Shown here one piece after another: positions 1 through 10,978 of a stretch of 32,494 bases of DNA. Made by a program: the position numbers and the translations under genes. How positions within the stretch are numbered: the stretch's first letter is position 1; every line of letters starts with the position of its first letter. The notes beneath the pieces are model-generated. The model was not told where the DNA came from. It saw only the letters and a program-made list of their open reading frames with translations, and searched no databases. The DNA is taken from contig JADNRX010000568.1 of the NCBI GenBank assembly GCA_015501595.1, positions 1 through 32,494 on the forward strand, written 5' to 3'. This DNA is from Hymenopellis radicata. Lineage: Eukaryota; Basidiomycota; Agaricomycetes; Agaricales; Physalacriaceae.

Positions 1-48
1 AAAGCTAGTCATAGATGCCAATATCTTCTACCCTCCTGCCCAAATCGA

Positions 49-1733
49 TTACAAGATTTCACAACCAGAGAATCGGAATGAAAGGTCCATCCGTTCCTTG
101 ACCAACGCTCGAAGAATATCAATCTCTGCATCGCTGAATCCGTGATGGATATTCCGTGGACGTTGCAGCTCAAACTGTGGATCGTACACCTTCTGGAGAC
201 TCTCCGAGGTCACAGAGAAGTGCAATGTCTCGAGTATACTGAGTCCCAGCGATCGATCCCCTTCCCAGCGAGCCTTGACCATAGAAACAAAACCCCTCGT
301 GCGCCCGAAATACGTGACAGTATTTGACATATGACTTTGCAGGTCGATCCTAAGTGAAGAAAGGCGAGGGAGAAAAGCCATCTCATTCAGCGCTTCCACA
401 ACCTCCGTTATTTGTGCAATTGCCAAAGCATCTGGCTGTCTATGTCTTAACACCTCGAAACGGAGGTCCAACGTATGGAGGTTCATTGTCTGGGAAAGAA
501 CTTCGCGAAGAAGGTGGGAGCGGAGCGAATCATTCGAATCCCACGACATCAGCGAGACGTTGAATCTTCAAGGTGCTGATGGTTCTTGCGCAGTTCGAAC
601 GATGTAGAAGGTCTTCGAACTGATGTAGAGAATACTTGGCCTGTCGGCAGTGGTCATCGTGAGCAAGCGCAGCATCCTGTAATCGAGGGAGCGTGAGCTT
701 GTCCATCAAGCCCATGCAATCAATATCGATCTTGCAGATATTCAGGTGGGTGATTATGGATAGTGGTGAGAAGACATCCTCTTCGTCATTGTGTCCGACA
801 TGCATGATATGTGGAGGGTTTGAAGAGACTGGCACTCTTCATTAAATGCCAATACGCGCCAACATCATCGGCACTCCACCAACACTCACCTCACCCTCCT
901 TAAGACACAACTCCGTAAGCTGCGCCACAGGAAAATCAATGTGTGCTCGGTTTCCAATCAGCGACACTCGGGTAAGACGCGGACAATCATTGAAAATATG
1001 CAAGACCGGTCTGTCATCCCCCAATAATCGAAAATCAGCGATTCCAGCTGGGGAAGCCGCCCGCGGAGGGATTGGTACAATGATGGTGGATCGAATTCAG
1101 TCAAGTTGAGTGACTGCCAACGATGGGACTCGGCAAAAAGATGTTTCAGGGAGCCCGAACCAAATCATTGTCGGGTTCATAACAGCACCCGGTGAGCGTA
1201 ACACTCAATGGCCGCTGATGCGAGCGTTGTAGGACGAGTTCTAGGATTGGTGCATCGTCCTCAGATGTACGTTCCATGAAGTCGAACTCAATCGTGCACC
1301 AGGCAGAATAGTAGGACAGAGCGACGTTGCGCCAAGTCCGGCAGACCTGGCTTAGACGCCAAATTGGACCAGACGCTTGACATGAGTTGGATGGTTCTAG
1401 CGCAAGCATGTGCGAAAATATTTCATGCCAGATGTCGCATGGAATAGCGCGGTATGGGGGAACGAAAGTCTTGTAGCCTTTCTCTAGACTCTTCAACGCT
1501 GCGCGCTCCTCCTTCATGGAGTCGAGAATCGACTGTAAAGAGGCGATACTGCCGTTGATTGACGCGACATCCTGATTGAGAACAGGTAGAACAGCGTTCT
1601 CGATATGGCAGATTTCGTCTTCCGCCACAGGAGAGCCGGATGTATGAACGCGATCAATGAGGGCCTCATAGTCTCGTTTATGATGAAGGCTACGACGAGG
1701 GAAAGAGGCGTTCGCGTATGGTGAAGGTGCCAT
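49..1733 (-). pseudogene. F-box-like/LRR protein, copy 1 (broken)
   Basis: The reading runs from an ATG at 1733 to a stop at 49 and matches the other five F-box-like proteins of the window from end to end: a coiled-coil-like N-terminus, an F-box-like segment (PYRAIPCDIWHEIF), the 'hVCRTWRNVALS' block, the 'AESHRW' block at about 1120, 'FNDCPRLTRVSL', and 'LTLPRLQDA'. F-box proteins usually link SCF ubiquitin ligases to a substrate held by the repeats. The frame changes at about 1147 (a CCC run), about 1018-1022 (a C5 run), near the TAA at 842-844, and at about 560. The N-terminal CxxC pair seen in the other copies is absent here (YANASF instead). Decay is real or compounded by base-call errors; the number of lesions makes this the most damaged copy. 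Confidence 0.8.
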
Positions 1734-2035
1734 AGTGTGAAGGAGGTGGAGTTCGACGGAGTTTGGGTCTGCCACGGCTGTCTGGAAAAGGCTTAGGCTA
1801 CAAAATGCGCAGAATACCGTTATCACTGACCAGGCGGAAATCCAGAGATTTTTCAGTATCGAGTGCTCCGATATGTGCTGGTTGAACACGATAGAACAGT
1901 TTTCGATGATGACAGTAGGAAGAGACAGTCGCTCTACATGTACGTAAACGAATGATACGAATTCCTACAGTACCCCGTAATCCTTTCTGAATCCTTTTGA
2001 TGGGCTTCGGTGCATATACATTCAGTACTGTAGCG
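1734..2035. other. Spacer between F-box copies 1 and 2
   Basis: These 302 bases separate the stop of copy 2 from the likely ATG of copy 1, both on the minus strand. The frame of copy 1 stays open upstream to 1889, but that extension shows no family similarity, so the ATG at 1733 is preferred. Nothing else is recognisable; it must hold the promoter of copy 1. Confidence 0.4.
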
Positions 2036-3884
2036 CTATGTAGTAAAAGACTTTCTGCGTGCAGAACGACGAATATCGCAAGGTACCTCAAATATGACAT
2101 TGCTGCCCTGGTCATGCGCAGTCAAATGCGACGTAAGTCGAATAGCAAGGTCCATCCCATCTTCAACTAGTTCATCAAGTTCATGGGCTTCACCAAGAGC
2201 GAAGCCACGATGAAGGTTCTCGCCTAGTGCATCAAGACTCCGTTCCAGCCACCACTGAAGGTACTCTCCATGCACTGAGAAATGAAACGTCTTGAGCTTG
2301 GCCATTCCCAATACTTCATCACCCGCCCACCGAGCCTTGACCATTGGAGCGAAACTGCCTGCAGGCCCGAAATAAGGAAGCTGTGATGATTGCATATGAT
2401 CAACAACCTCAATCGTGAGGAAAGAGAGGCGCGGAAGGAATGTGGTACAGGTGTTGGGCGTAATCTCCAACGATCGCACAACTTTGGTGAGCTGTACCAT
2501 TGCGCCAATGTCTGGCTCAGAGCTATCAAATTCCTTCATCGATACACGAAGCTCGAGGCGCATGAGGCTGGAGGTTTGGGATAGAATCGAGTGGAGGGGA
2601 TGGTAGACCGAATCGTCTGGGAAGTACACAGTGAGTGGCACAATAGTAATTGTCAGGCTGGTGAGAGTATCCACGCAGTGAGAACGCTCAACCAGGCGGT
2701 CAAAGGAGGATAAGGCATTGCTGGGGTTCCAGTGACGTGGCGAACAAAGTATGGCCTCCTGCAATCGAGGGAGTGTGAAGTTATCCATTGCTCCGCTAGA
2801 GATGGTATCGAGCGTGCGGATATTTTCGTTTGTGATCATGGGTATACTACTTAGGTGTATCATCGTCGTTGTCCCAGCACGTCGCCATCTGGAGCACCTC
2901 AAGCGATGACGTAGAACGAAGCACATCCATAAACGCTAGATAGTCATCATCAAACCAAAAGTCTTGATAGTCATCAACACGCAGCTCCTTGATTTGGCCC
3001 CAAGGCAGTTCGACGATGCGTCGGACTCCACTAAGCATCACACGCTTTAGCCGCGGGCAATCCTTGAATGCAAGAACAACTGGAGGGGGCTCAGCATCAA
3101 CCTGTTCGTACGGGGGCTCCCCGTCTTGAGCCAGCCCAAAGAACAGACTCAACGATTCGAGCATAGGAAGTGGGCCCTGAAGGGGAGCGTACAAGGCGTC
3201 CGAATTGAGTCGCAACTCAGTGAGAGACACCGTCTTCCACCGATATGATTCGGCAAAGAGCATCCCCAGCACACGGTCACGGATTGCAGGGTTGCAATTC
3301 GGAGGATCAAAGCGAGGGCTGAGCCCGTTGCTCGTGACACTGATATCCAACGGCCATGGGTGGGAGCGCTTGAGAGCTAACTCTAAGACGTTATCGTCTT
3401 CAGGCTGGGAGTCGGCGGGGAATTCGAGCTCCAGTCGTGCCCAGAATGCCTGGAGGGACAACGCGACATTGCGCCACATCTGGCAAACATGACTGATGTC
3501 CCAAATCACGCCGGACGGGGCATACGAATTGAAGTCTCTTTCCTCCTCCTGTGCGAATAGGAAGATTCTTGACCACATTTCGGGCGGAATGCGGCGGTAT
3601 GGAGAAATGAGAACGTTGTAGTTATGCTTCACGTTTTTCAACGCGTCCCGTTCCGCCTTCATGGAGTTGATAACCCTGCGCAGAGACAGCATTTTTGATT
3701 CCATATGAGAGATATCGTTGTCGAGGGTGGATACGACGTTTTGAATGTAGAAGACCTCCTGGTCTGTGGCAAGAAAATTGGACGCGCGCAGCCGCCCAAG
3801 GGCAGCAGAATTCTGGTATTCCCAATCATGGTAGACGCTACGTCTCGGGAACGCCCCGCAACGATCACATCCTGGCACGGGCAT
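2036..3884 (-). CDS. F-box-like/LRR protein, copy 2 (one frame slip)
   Basis: A predicted SCF-type substrate receptor of the same family as the plus-strand array. The ATG at 3884 is chosen because it gives the conserved start MPVPGCDRCGAF, with a CxxC pair followed by 'RRSVYHDWEYQ'. A coiled-coil-like stretch (residues about 45-95) leads into the F-box-like segment 'PYRRIPPEMWSRIF' and 'ISHVCQMWRNVALSL'. Leucine-rich, LRR-like repeats fill the rest ('FKDCPRLKRVML', 'FTLPRLQEAIL', 'DLAIRLTS' near the end). The first frame ends with 'DDDTPK' at 2847 and the family match continues in another frame with 'SSIPMITNENIRTLD', so one base is out of register near 2850-2857. This is not an obvious homopolymer, so it may be a true lesion. 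The protein is well diverged from copies 3-6. Confidence 0.85.
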
Positions 3885-5142
3885 AGCAGAATGCTGAAAA
3901 GAGGTCTGAGCGCACAATGATATGGCAGTCAATTTATGAAGCCATGGACCACCAACCTTATTCAGAACCGTCAACCTGCTGCCACACAATGAAATTTTCA
4001 AGTCGACGTGATGGTTGAAAAGAAGAATTTCAAGAAGGTTTTCGTAGCATGCCTGATTTGGATGACCAGCCGAACCGAGTAGCGGTGAGTTCGACAATTG
4101 ACCGTAAGTTGGTCATAATATTGATGCCCACCCATACAGTCCCACATCATGCGTAAATCAAACAGACAGCCGTCGAGGTGATAGTAACACTTTGCTAGCT
4201 GAAGCTATGTGAGCTTGCGAACGTAGCGTAAGTGTTGGATAAGGCAAGATAGCGTTCTGGCGCAGTTGTGGAGAGTGCAGTCTCAATGTCGCCGTCGTCG
4301 GATGATGGCGAACCACAAACTCAATCCTGCATCTGCCTGGTACAGCTGTCCGCCGGCCATACCTATCCCGACCTTGCAAATGTCCATCCCCTCCTGAGTG
4401 CCTGACCTCCACGGTCCACCTAGCGTATTGAGCGGTCCCGCCTCGCACCCTGTCCGGCCTCCCATATCCCTATCACCCCCTTCAAAGAATTATTCCAGCA
4501 TCCTCCAGATCGCTTGTCGTTGAAGTCGATGAATCCGAAGGCGCCTCCAGCTATATGGCAGTATCAGCATAAGTGTTGAAATTGTTAGACTATTCGTGCA
4601 AATGGTAATGTCCAGAAAGCCCTGACTCTCCACCATTAAACGAGCGCTCGAGTTCAGGCCGCCTCGGATGACGTTTACCACTTCATTGTCATCGTCAAAC
4701 CAGAGCTTCAGCGCTTTGCTGTTGTTCACTTGTGTAATGACCCATTCAGTGGGCCCTAAGAATGGGATGGGTGTAGCCATGAGTGCGTTGAACTAGTGGG
4801 TCCCAAGTTCTCCACTTGACAAGAAATAACGGAACCGGTGGTATACAATCCTCCGAAGCAGTGTCGGTGATAAGTGATCCGAGGGTGCTTCACGTAGGCG
4901 AACGACAAGAATAAGTTCCGCACGGTGAACAGCGTTTGGTTGCATAGAAACAAACACGGAGAGGACACCTTCAGCCAAAAACACAGTAAAGAGCTGGAGG
5001 ATGTACGCGATCAATGATGATCATCAGAGTGGATGCGCGCAGATCCATCACCCGGATTGGTACAACGCCTTTGGATCGGAATCAGTCGAAATCACGCCTG
5101 AAGGTTTCCGAAGAAACAAAGGATCGTCCTGTTATGGGCATA
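3885..5142. other. Gene-poor stretch with a possible minus-strand remnant
   Basis: No confident gene. A minus-strand open frame at 4490-4780 reads 'ESQGFLDITIC' and 'LPYSWRRLRIH', which loosely recalls the 'PLDIxl...yrWRxL' block of Agaricomycete F-box proteins. A neighbouring frame (4793-5014) has no family feature I can name. They could be fragments of one decayed F-box gene. The interval also holds the promoter of copy 2 and the 3' end of the NMNAT locus. Confidence 0.3.
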
Positions 5143-6513
5143 CTAGCCACTCCCTCTCTCCTTCGCGTCATCCTCTCGATAAAGCGCATGCTGCTCAATA
5201 TAATCGACGACCTGTGCCGGCACCATGGCAAGAATGCGCGTGTTACATTTAGCGCGCCAAAGACGTTGGTACTATACAGTCAGGTTTGAAAAAGCCAACT
5301 CGGTGTAAATGAACGACTGTACTTGAATTGATCCAGAGTCTCTTCAGGTGTGCTTTCTTCCAAAGCCCCCACGAGAATGTAGCCTGCGATTCAATTAGAT
5401 CGGAAGAGGGCCAACATTAAGGTGAGGTGTGTACCAGCATTGTTGACCAAGACATCGACGTATCGCACAGACAGCCCCCGACGGATGGACAGTCGAACCT
5501 ACGAGATAGTCAGTAATCCATTCTTTAGAACGTAGTTCATTGCTAACCTTAGTGCTCGAAACGTCATTCTGGATAAGCTGAGGGACGAGATGGATATTAT
5601 GGCGCCAGCGCGCAAGACACTGGATCGCCTGGTGCGAGTCCGTGCCCGAGCGGTCCACGATAAAGCACCCATAGCGCCCCAGGATGTGATCGAGCTGTAG
5701 AGTCGCATTCATTAACTCAGTGTCGGAAGACGGTATTGGAGACCCACATCCTCGTCACTCCAGACGCCCGGCTCGCTCATCGTTGCAACGAGATCAGACC
5801 CAGCAAGCAACATGACGCGCGCCTTCCTTCGCTCCTCATCGGGGGTCAGAACACCGCCCAAGACCGTGTTTATTTGATGATCAAAATGGTCGAGCACGCC
5901 AGCCGTGAGTTGATACGCCTGGAAGGTCTCCCAGGAGTCGACCATAAGCCCTGTGGTTCTCTCGGCTGCCAAGGTGCACATCGCCACACTGGGGAAAATA
6001 TGATTAGAAATATAGTGAAAATAATAGTGCCTACCGATGCTGCGCGCTCAAGAGACCCGCCTTATTATAACCATCAGAGACCGGGCTGAGGTAGCTGCCT
6101 ACAACCTCGAAGTCGGTGTTCTGACGAACGTAGTCCTTGGCCATCTCGAACATGCGGAGATGCAGATAAGTGACAGGATTGAAAGATCCACAGGCGATCA
6201 GCACCACTGGCGTCTTGTGCGAGTCTACGAGCTCTTGGAGTCCGTGGATAGGGAATGAGTAGCCCGAGGAATTGCTAAATGGGGGTTCCTCGTCATTACG
6301 CGTCGCGTCTGCGCAAACTGTGGTATAGGGCCGACGGCTAACTCCTGCAGCACCACATAATGCAGTAAAGTCTTTTCGCGGCCACGGGGTACGCCTCATC
6401 AGTTCCTTAGGGTGAGGGCAAGGGGAGTATATCAGCCCAGACAGCGCGCCATTTTGAACGGCGGGTGCAGAGGTCTTTGAAGAGTTTTTAAACCACCGTT
6501 TGTTTCGCGTCAA
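5143..6513 (-). CDS. Nicotinamide/nicotinate mononucleotide adenylyltransferase, interrupted
   Basis: NMNAT makes NAD or deamido-NAD from NMN or NaMN and ATP, the last common step of NAD synthesis. The nucleotide-binding block 'VVLIACGSFNPVTYLHLRMFE', with 'TYLHLR' as in eukaryotic enzymes, lies in exon 1; 'LLAGSDLVATMSEPGVW' in exon 2; 'HILGRYGCFIVDR' and the signature 'DVSSTKVR' span exons 3 and 4. Introns at 5989-6034, 5695-5747 and 5499-5547 all have GT-AG ends and join in frame. After '...RRGLSVRY' (ending at 5460) the sequence switches to a short-chain dehydrogenase fragment (5224-5459). The expected NMNAT tail 'VPAQVVDYIEQHALYRED' resumes at 5223 and stops at 5143, out of frame with the insert. 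The start is uncertain: 6513 is only the frame limit (TTG), and family similarity begins near 'GYSFPIHGLQEL'. It is either a disrupted gene or one whose insert is removed by splicing. Confidence 0.92.
5224..5459 (-). pseudogene. Short-chain dehydrogenase gene fragment inside NMNAT
   Basis: This 236-bp piece encodes the middle of a classical short-chain dehydrogenase/reductase: 'VDVLVNNAG', then 'YILVGALEESTPEETLDQF', then 'NTNVFGALNVTRAFLP'. NNAG is the SDR structural motif, and the other two blocks follow it in the usual order. Two introns with GT-AG ends (5384-5434 and 5272-5322, 51 nt each) separate the three blocks at sensible positions, so the piece came from genomic DNA and not from an mRNA. 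It lacks the Rossmann TGxxxGxG start and the YxxxK catalytic region, so it cannot be an enzyme by itself. It sits exactly between the codons for 'RY' and 'VPAQ' of NMNAT. Confidence 0.85.
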
Positions 6514-6873
6514 GCTGGCGACTACACTGTATTAGTGTGTCGCACGTTTGGCAAATATTAAATTACACACCTGACCACCCCCATACCCGACTTCTTATCG
6601 TACTCTCCATTTCCGGGCCCGTCTGCGAACGCAGAAGGCAAATTACGGTCGCCATTATGGCCGTCTTGGAGCGAGACGGTTCAATTGACGGTCTCCCTAC
6701 GCTTAGCGCTCAAGCGATACTGCATTGATGATCCTACAGTCGTTTCCAAAGTAATAAAAAGTGATGAGAGTAAAGAAGCAAGTCAAGACGGAATCTGCTG
6801 TACGCGCTCGGCATCTCCGGCAAGATCCTTGCTACTATCTTCCAGTCTTTCCAACACGTATACAACTCCCATC
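6514..6873. promoter_or_regulatory. Divergent promoter region NMNAT / cnxE
   Basis: About 360 bases lie between the two divergently transcribed genes. Short 5' exons or leader introns of either gene could lie here, since the NMNAT start is unresolved. A plus-strand frame is open upstream of the chosen cnxE ATG but carries no family similarity. No TATA box or operator can be named with confidence. Confidence 0.4.
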
Positions 6874-9255
6874 ATGGCTGGTGACATACGCGTCGCAGTT
6901 CTTACAGGCAAGCGGGATCAGCTGTTTATCGGACGCCCGTTTCATTCAAGTCCTTTTTCAGTCAGCGACACGGCCGCCACAGATAACAGTGCAGATAAAT
7001 CTGGGCCGAAGATCGTACAACTTGTGCAGCAGGCAAAACTATCTTGCGTCGACCATGCAATCGTACCGGACGACATTCCTCTAATACAAAAAGCAATCAA
7101 TCTCTGGTGTTACAGCGGCGAAGTTGATGTCATCATCACGACTGGAGGGACGGGCTTTGGTGTCCGGGACAAAACACCTGAGGTATACTTGCGCGCCGTA
7201 GTGGATCGCGAGCTAAAACGCTGTACTGTCATAGGCCGTCACTCCGCTTCTTCAGCGACAGGCATCTGGATTGGTCCATCTCTTACTTGCTTCGTCTTTG
7301 AAACATACGCCATTGGCTTCACTTTCGCGCCCAGTCGCTGGTACGCTTGAAAGCACGCTCATCGTGACCTTGCCTGGTAGCGTTAAGGCTGTAAAAGAGA
7401 ATCTCGAAGCTCTTCTACAGGATGGTATACTTCATCACGCCGTTGACCTTGTCAAAGGTGGTTCGGGAAAGGCAGTTCATGCCTCGATAGGTTCTTCGTC
7501 TCCAGTCGCGTCAAACTCTGGTGCGCGTGATCATGCTCACCATCACCATCACCACCATGGGCACGATCATCAAATTCCCCAACCAAGGACAACCCAAGTC
7601 CTTTCTCATGATCCTGAGGCTCCCGGTATGTTTGCCTCTTGCTTGGAAGATACATTTTGATGATGCTTTGTCAGTCACTTCTCGACACCGTGTATCGCCG
7701 TACGCGTTGGTTTCGCTGGAAGAAGCCTTGTCTAGAATTCTGTCTACCGTTGAGCGGTTGACAGAAGACACCCTTCCGGTTAGTTACACTTCAGAATGGC
7801 GAGAACTTCTACTGAGACCTTCGTCGAGGCCAGGTAACGGCAGCTCTGGCTGGCCACGTACTAGCAGAGGATGTATATTCACCTTCGAATATACCTCCTG
7901 CGGCCGCGACGAGTGTCGATGGATATGCTATATCAAGTTCGTTGACTCTAATAATCTCAGGTTATGCGCTTAATCCGTTATGTGCTAGCTTCTGCGCCCA
8001 AGAGTAAGGATAACACCTACACCGTTGTCACGTCGCAGACACACAACATCGCCTCTCCGCTGCCAGAAGAGACTATTTACCGAATAAACACGGGTGGCCC
8101 ACTTCCGGCGGGAACCGATGCAGTGATCATGGTGGAAGACACTCGTATCGCCACGGAGTCCGATGGGGAGGAGGACACTGTTATGTTGTTGGCTGATGTC
8201 GATGCAGGTGAGAACGTACGTGCTCCGGGCTCCGATGTCAAGGCCGGGGATCTTGTGATGCGTAAGGGCGATCGGATTATAAGTGCTGGAGGTGAAGTTG
8301 GCACGTTAGCTTTTGTTGGTAGGAAAGAGGTACGACCGGCTGGTCCCAAGGTTCGGTACAAGTCGAACTCACTCAATCTCAGGTCAAAGTTTACAAGAAA
8401 CCTGTCGTTGCCGTGTTGAGCACCGGAAACGAGATTGTAGACCTACAAGCGCCAGTTCCTCTCCATGGAGAGTCTTCATGGGGAGGGATATGGGATACAA
8501 ATCGCCCATCATTGACAGCCGCTCTCGAAGGCCTAGGTTATGAAGTGCTTGATCTCGGGATTGTTGCTGATCAGTTGAGCTTCCATTCTTTCATATACAA
8601 AGGGGCGTCGTAAGCTCACCGCCCTTCAGGATTGAACGCCACGTCGAGGTCATCAAGACTGGTCTGGAGTGCGCCGACATCCTGGTCTCTACAGGCGGAA
8701 CGTCCATGGGACCGTCGGATCTTCTCAAGCCGGTCATCGAACGCCACTTCCAGGGCACCGTTCATTTTGGGCGCGTCACTATTAAGCCCGGAAAGCCTAC
8801 GACGTTTGCCACCATCCCTTGGAATGGAATCGCTAAACCAATGTTTGCGTTACCGGGCAACCCAGCGTCGGCACTCGTTACTTTCCATGTCTTTGTCCTC
8901 CCGGCTCTTCGGAAGCTCGGCGGTTGGCCAGAAACTGCATGCCAGTACCCACGCCTAAGAGTACAAGTGAGATTATTTTCGTCTTCTTGTGAATTTGTTG
9001 ACAAACTGGCGATGAAAGCTCCTACACGCGATGACTCTTGACCCACGGACAGAGTTCCACCGAGTCGTCATACGGGCTGGGAGTGATGGACTGAAAGCGG
9101 AGAGTACCGGCGGACAGCGTTCGAGTCGTGCAGCAAGTATGAGTGGTGCAAATGGTCTGGTAATACTGCCTCAGAGGACATCCGATGGAGCGAAAGTCAT
9201 CGAAGCAGGCGAGAGCATTGACGCTATGTTGATAGGCGAATTACAGATGATGTGA
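6874..9255 (+). CDS. cnxE: Molybdenum cofactor biosynthesis protein (gephyrin/CnxE type, MogA-MoeA fusion)
   Basis: It adenylates molybdopterin (MogA-like part) and inserts molybdate (MoeA-like part), giving the cofactor of nitrate reductase, sulfite oxidase and xanthine dehydrogenase. Nine exons join to 1962 nt, 653 aa: 6874-6907, 6962-7212, 7262-7625, 7675-7778, 7834-7936, 7989-8329, 8383-8573, 8630-8966, 9019-9255. The MogA half shows 'VAVLTVSDTA', 'TTGGTGFGVRDKTPE' and 'LSRPVAGT'. A histidine-rich linker (HAHHHHHHHGHDH) follows. The MoeA half shows 'TSVDGYA', 'INTGGPLPAGTDAVIM', 'VVAVLSTGNEIVDL', 'STGGTSMGPSDLLKPV' and 'LPGNPASALVTF'. The order G-then-E is that of gephyrin and fungal CnxE, not of plant Cnx1. 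Intron 1 (6908-6961) has a GC donor. Intron 2 (7213-7261) begins CT, where GT would be expected, yet removing it restores 'DREASGLVHLL'. No frameshift was found. Confidence 0.95.
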
Positions 9256-9403
9256 AGATACGACTTCTTACGGACAATCGGAATGTACTAAAATGTTATG
9301 GACATGCTGTGTATTACATGTACGAACAGAGAATGATCCACTAGTATGTTAGTAACTTTAAGTAGTGTAAATGCAAGTTGTTGATGTCCATTAATAGAAC
9401 CGC

Positions 9404-10704
9404 CTACGTCTTCACCTCTTCGTCCGCCTGTTTTCCTTCAAGCGTTCTAGTCTCTGCGTTGACGTCCAAGCTTGGAATAAACCGACCAGGCCAGAATGGC
9501 AGATATATCACGATTGCGATGAACAACGGAAGAGTATCGAGCCCATAGAAGTAGGCTTCAGTGGTCGCTAGGTGTCCCTGGAAGCCTTCTGAGAGCTCTA
9601 TGGTTCGATAAACGGAACGTATCTGGCCTGCATGAGTATCATGTGGCATGAACAAAGCCCATTCAGCTTACCAGTATCCCAATACAGCTGATCAAGAGAG
9701 CTGCTCCTAACGATCTCCAATCTCGGTACCACGGAAGGTGGCGGTCCTTGATGACTGTCTCCGGCTCATACTTGTAAACGCGGTACGCGAAGACCAGGAA
9801 TATGCAGGTGAACACGAGGAAAGATAAGAGTTGCAGTGCCAAGCCTGCTAGAAACACCTGAAGAATATCATGTCACATGGTATCGGCGAGCGTTGAAGGG
9901 AGCTATTTTACTCTTGATCCAATTAAAGCGGTGTTTCCATCGTTTGCCGAGATAGAAAGCGCACCGCCGGCTGCCTGTGACGCGAATACTTCATTCAGCT
10001 TTGCGTGCACATTTGACTGAGGACGGAACGCACCTGGATGAGGAAAGTGGTGATGTCGGAGGAGATGAAGACGATCGTGATGCGGCGAGGCTGCACGAGA
10101 AGATATTGGTCGGCCGCGAGATGACGCGCCAGCCGACCGAGTAGAACATAATTCGCGGCTATGAATGCGCACGGCTATAGAAAGGACGCGTTTAGATGAG
10201 ACGGATCAAAGGTATGCACGTACCGACAGGACCACGAAAAGGTACTCGACTATATAAATACCCTTGCCCTCCGGATTGACAGCCAGCCCGAACCGCATGG
10301 CAATTCCAAGGCGAATGCTAATAAGTAAAAGGGAAATTATAAATCAACGAGTTGGAATCCATGTGTGAACGCACTGTAAGCTCCGATAGTCATTGAGAGC
10401 ATCCATTTTGCTCCCCATTTCGTGATACACCAGCTCTGGCCGAGTGCTGTTAGTATTATCAGAGCTACACGTCGCGAAATTAGCTTGCACAAAACTTTGA
10501 ATCGCCACAGACTGATGAAAACTCGCCAAAAGCGATCCCAGTAAGCACGTCCGATGCGATGTATTTCAGCGGATTGTACGGGTCATGCGCGGGATCGGCG
10601 AAGGGATCTTCTGGACGAGGAAGCGCGTGTTGTCGGAAAGCACTGACAACTTGACCAGAGAGGGCTAGAAAGAAAAGAGCGACGCTGGCCATGAAAGGGA
10701 TCAT
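9404..10704 (-). CDS. RTA1-like multi-pass membrane protein
   Basis: RTA1-family proteins are seven-helix fungal membrane proteins tied to lipid export or sensing and to resistance to 7-aminocholesterol and other stress. The start ATG at 10704 gives a hydrophobic leader ahead of 'DPFADPAHDPYNPLKYIASDVLTGIAF'. Later blocks are 'KWGAKWMLSMTIGAYS', 'RFGLAVNPEGKGIYIVEYLF', 'PCAFIAANYVLLGRLARHL', 'RRITIVFISSDITTFLIQAAGG' and 'IRSVYRTIELSEGFQG', all typical of the family. Introns: about 10447-10490 (donor uncertain), about 10318-10374, 10175-10223, 9975-10033, 9858-9911, 9623-9671. The join at about 10318 is one base out of frame; adding one base gives a protein of about 329 aa. It follows the copper amine oxidase gene on the same strand, with 274 bp between. 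Confidence 0.9.
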
Positions 10705-10978
10705 TGTCGGAGTGGAAGGCGAACGTAAACCCGCGCTTCACTTTTCATCTATTAAAGTGCCTGAAAATACGCATCTGTCAAATCTCCGCCCGATGTGACC
10801 GAGGACTGTCTCACCCCTCTGCGTGCCTAGACGATAAACGAGGCTGATTCATGCAATTTCTGGGCGACCAATGCCAATGGGGCTTGAACTGATTGACTCC
10901 CACCCAGAGAGGACGTGGGGCGAAACTGCCTGCTCGCAAGTCGAGATCCAGCTGTATTACACAAAATCATATCATGAC

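Noticed and set aside
4158..4465. Minus-strand Arg-rich frames
   Set aside because: Overlapping frames with high Arg and His and no recognisable motif or splice context; treated as chance.
5395..5712. NMNAT fragment read as an unspliced separate small gene
   Set aside because: It runs through introns 5695-5747, 5499-5547 and part of 5384-5434; the spliced reading matches NMNAT and then SDR.
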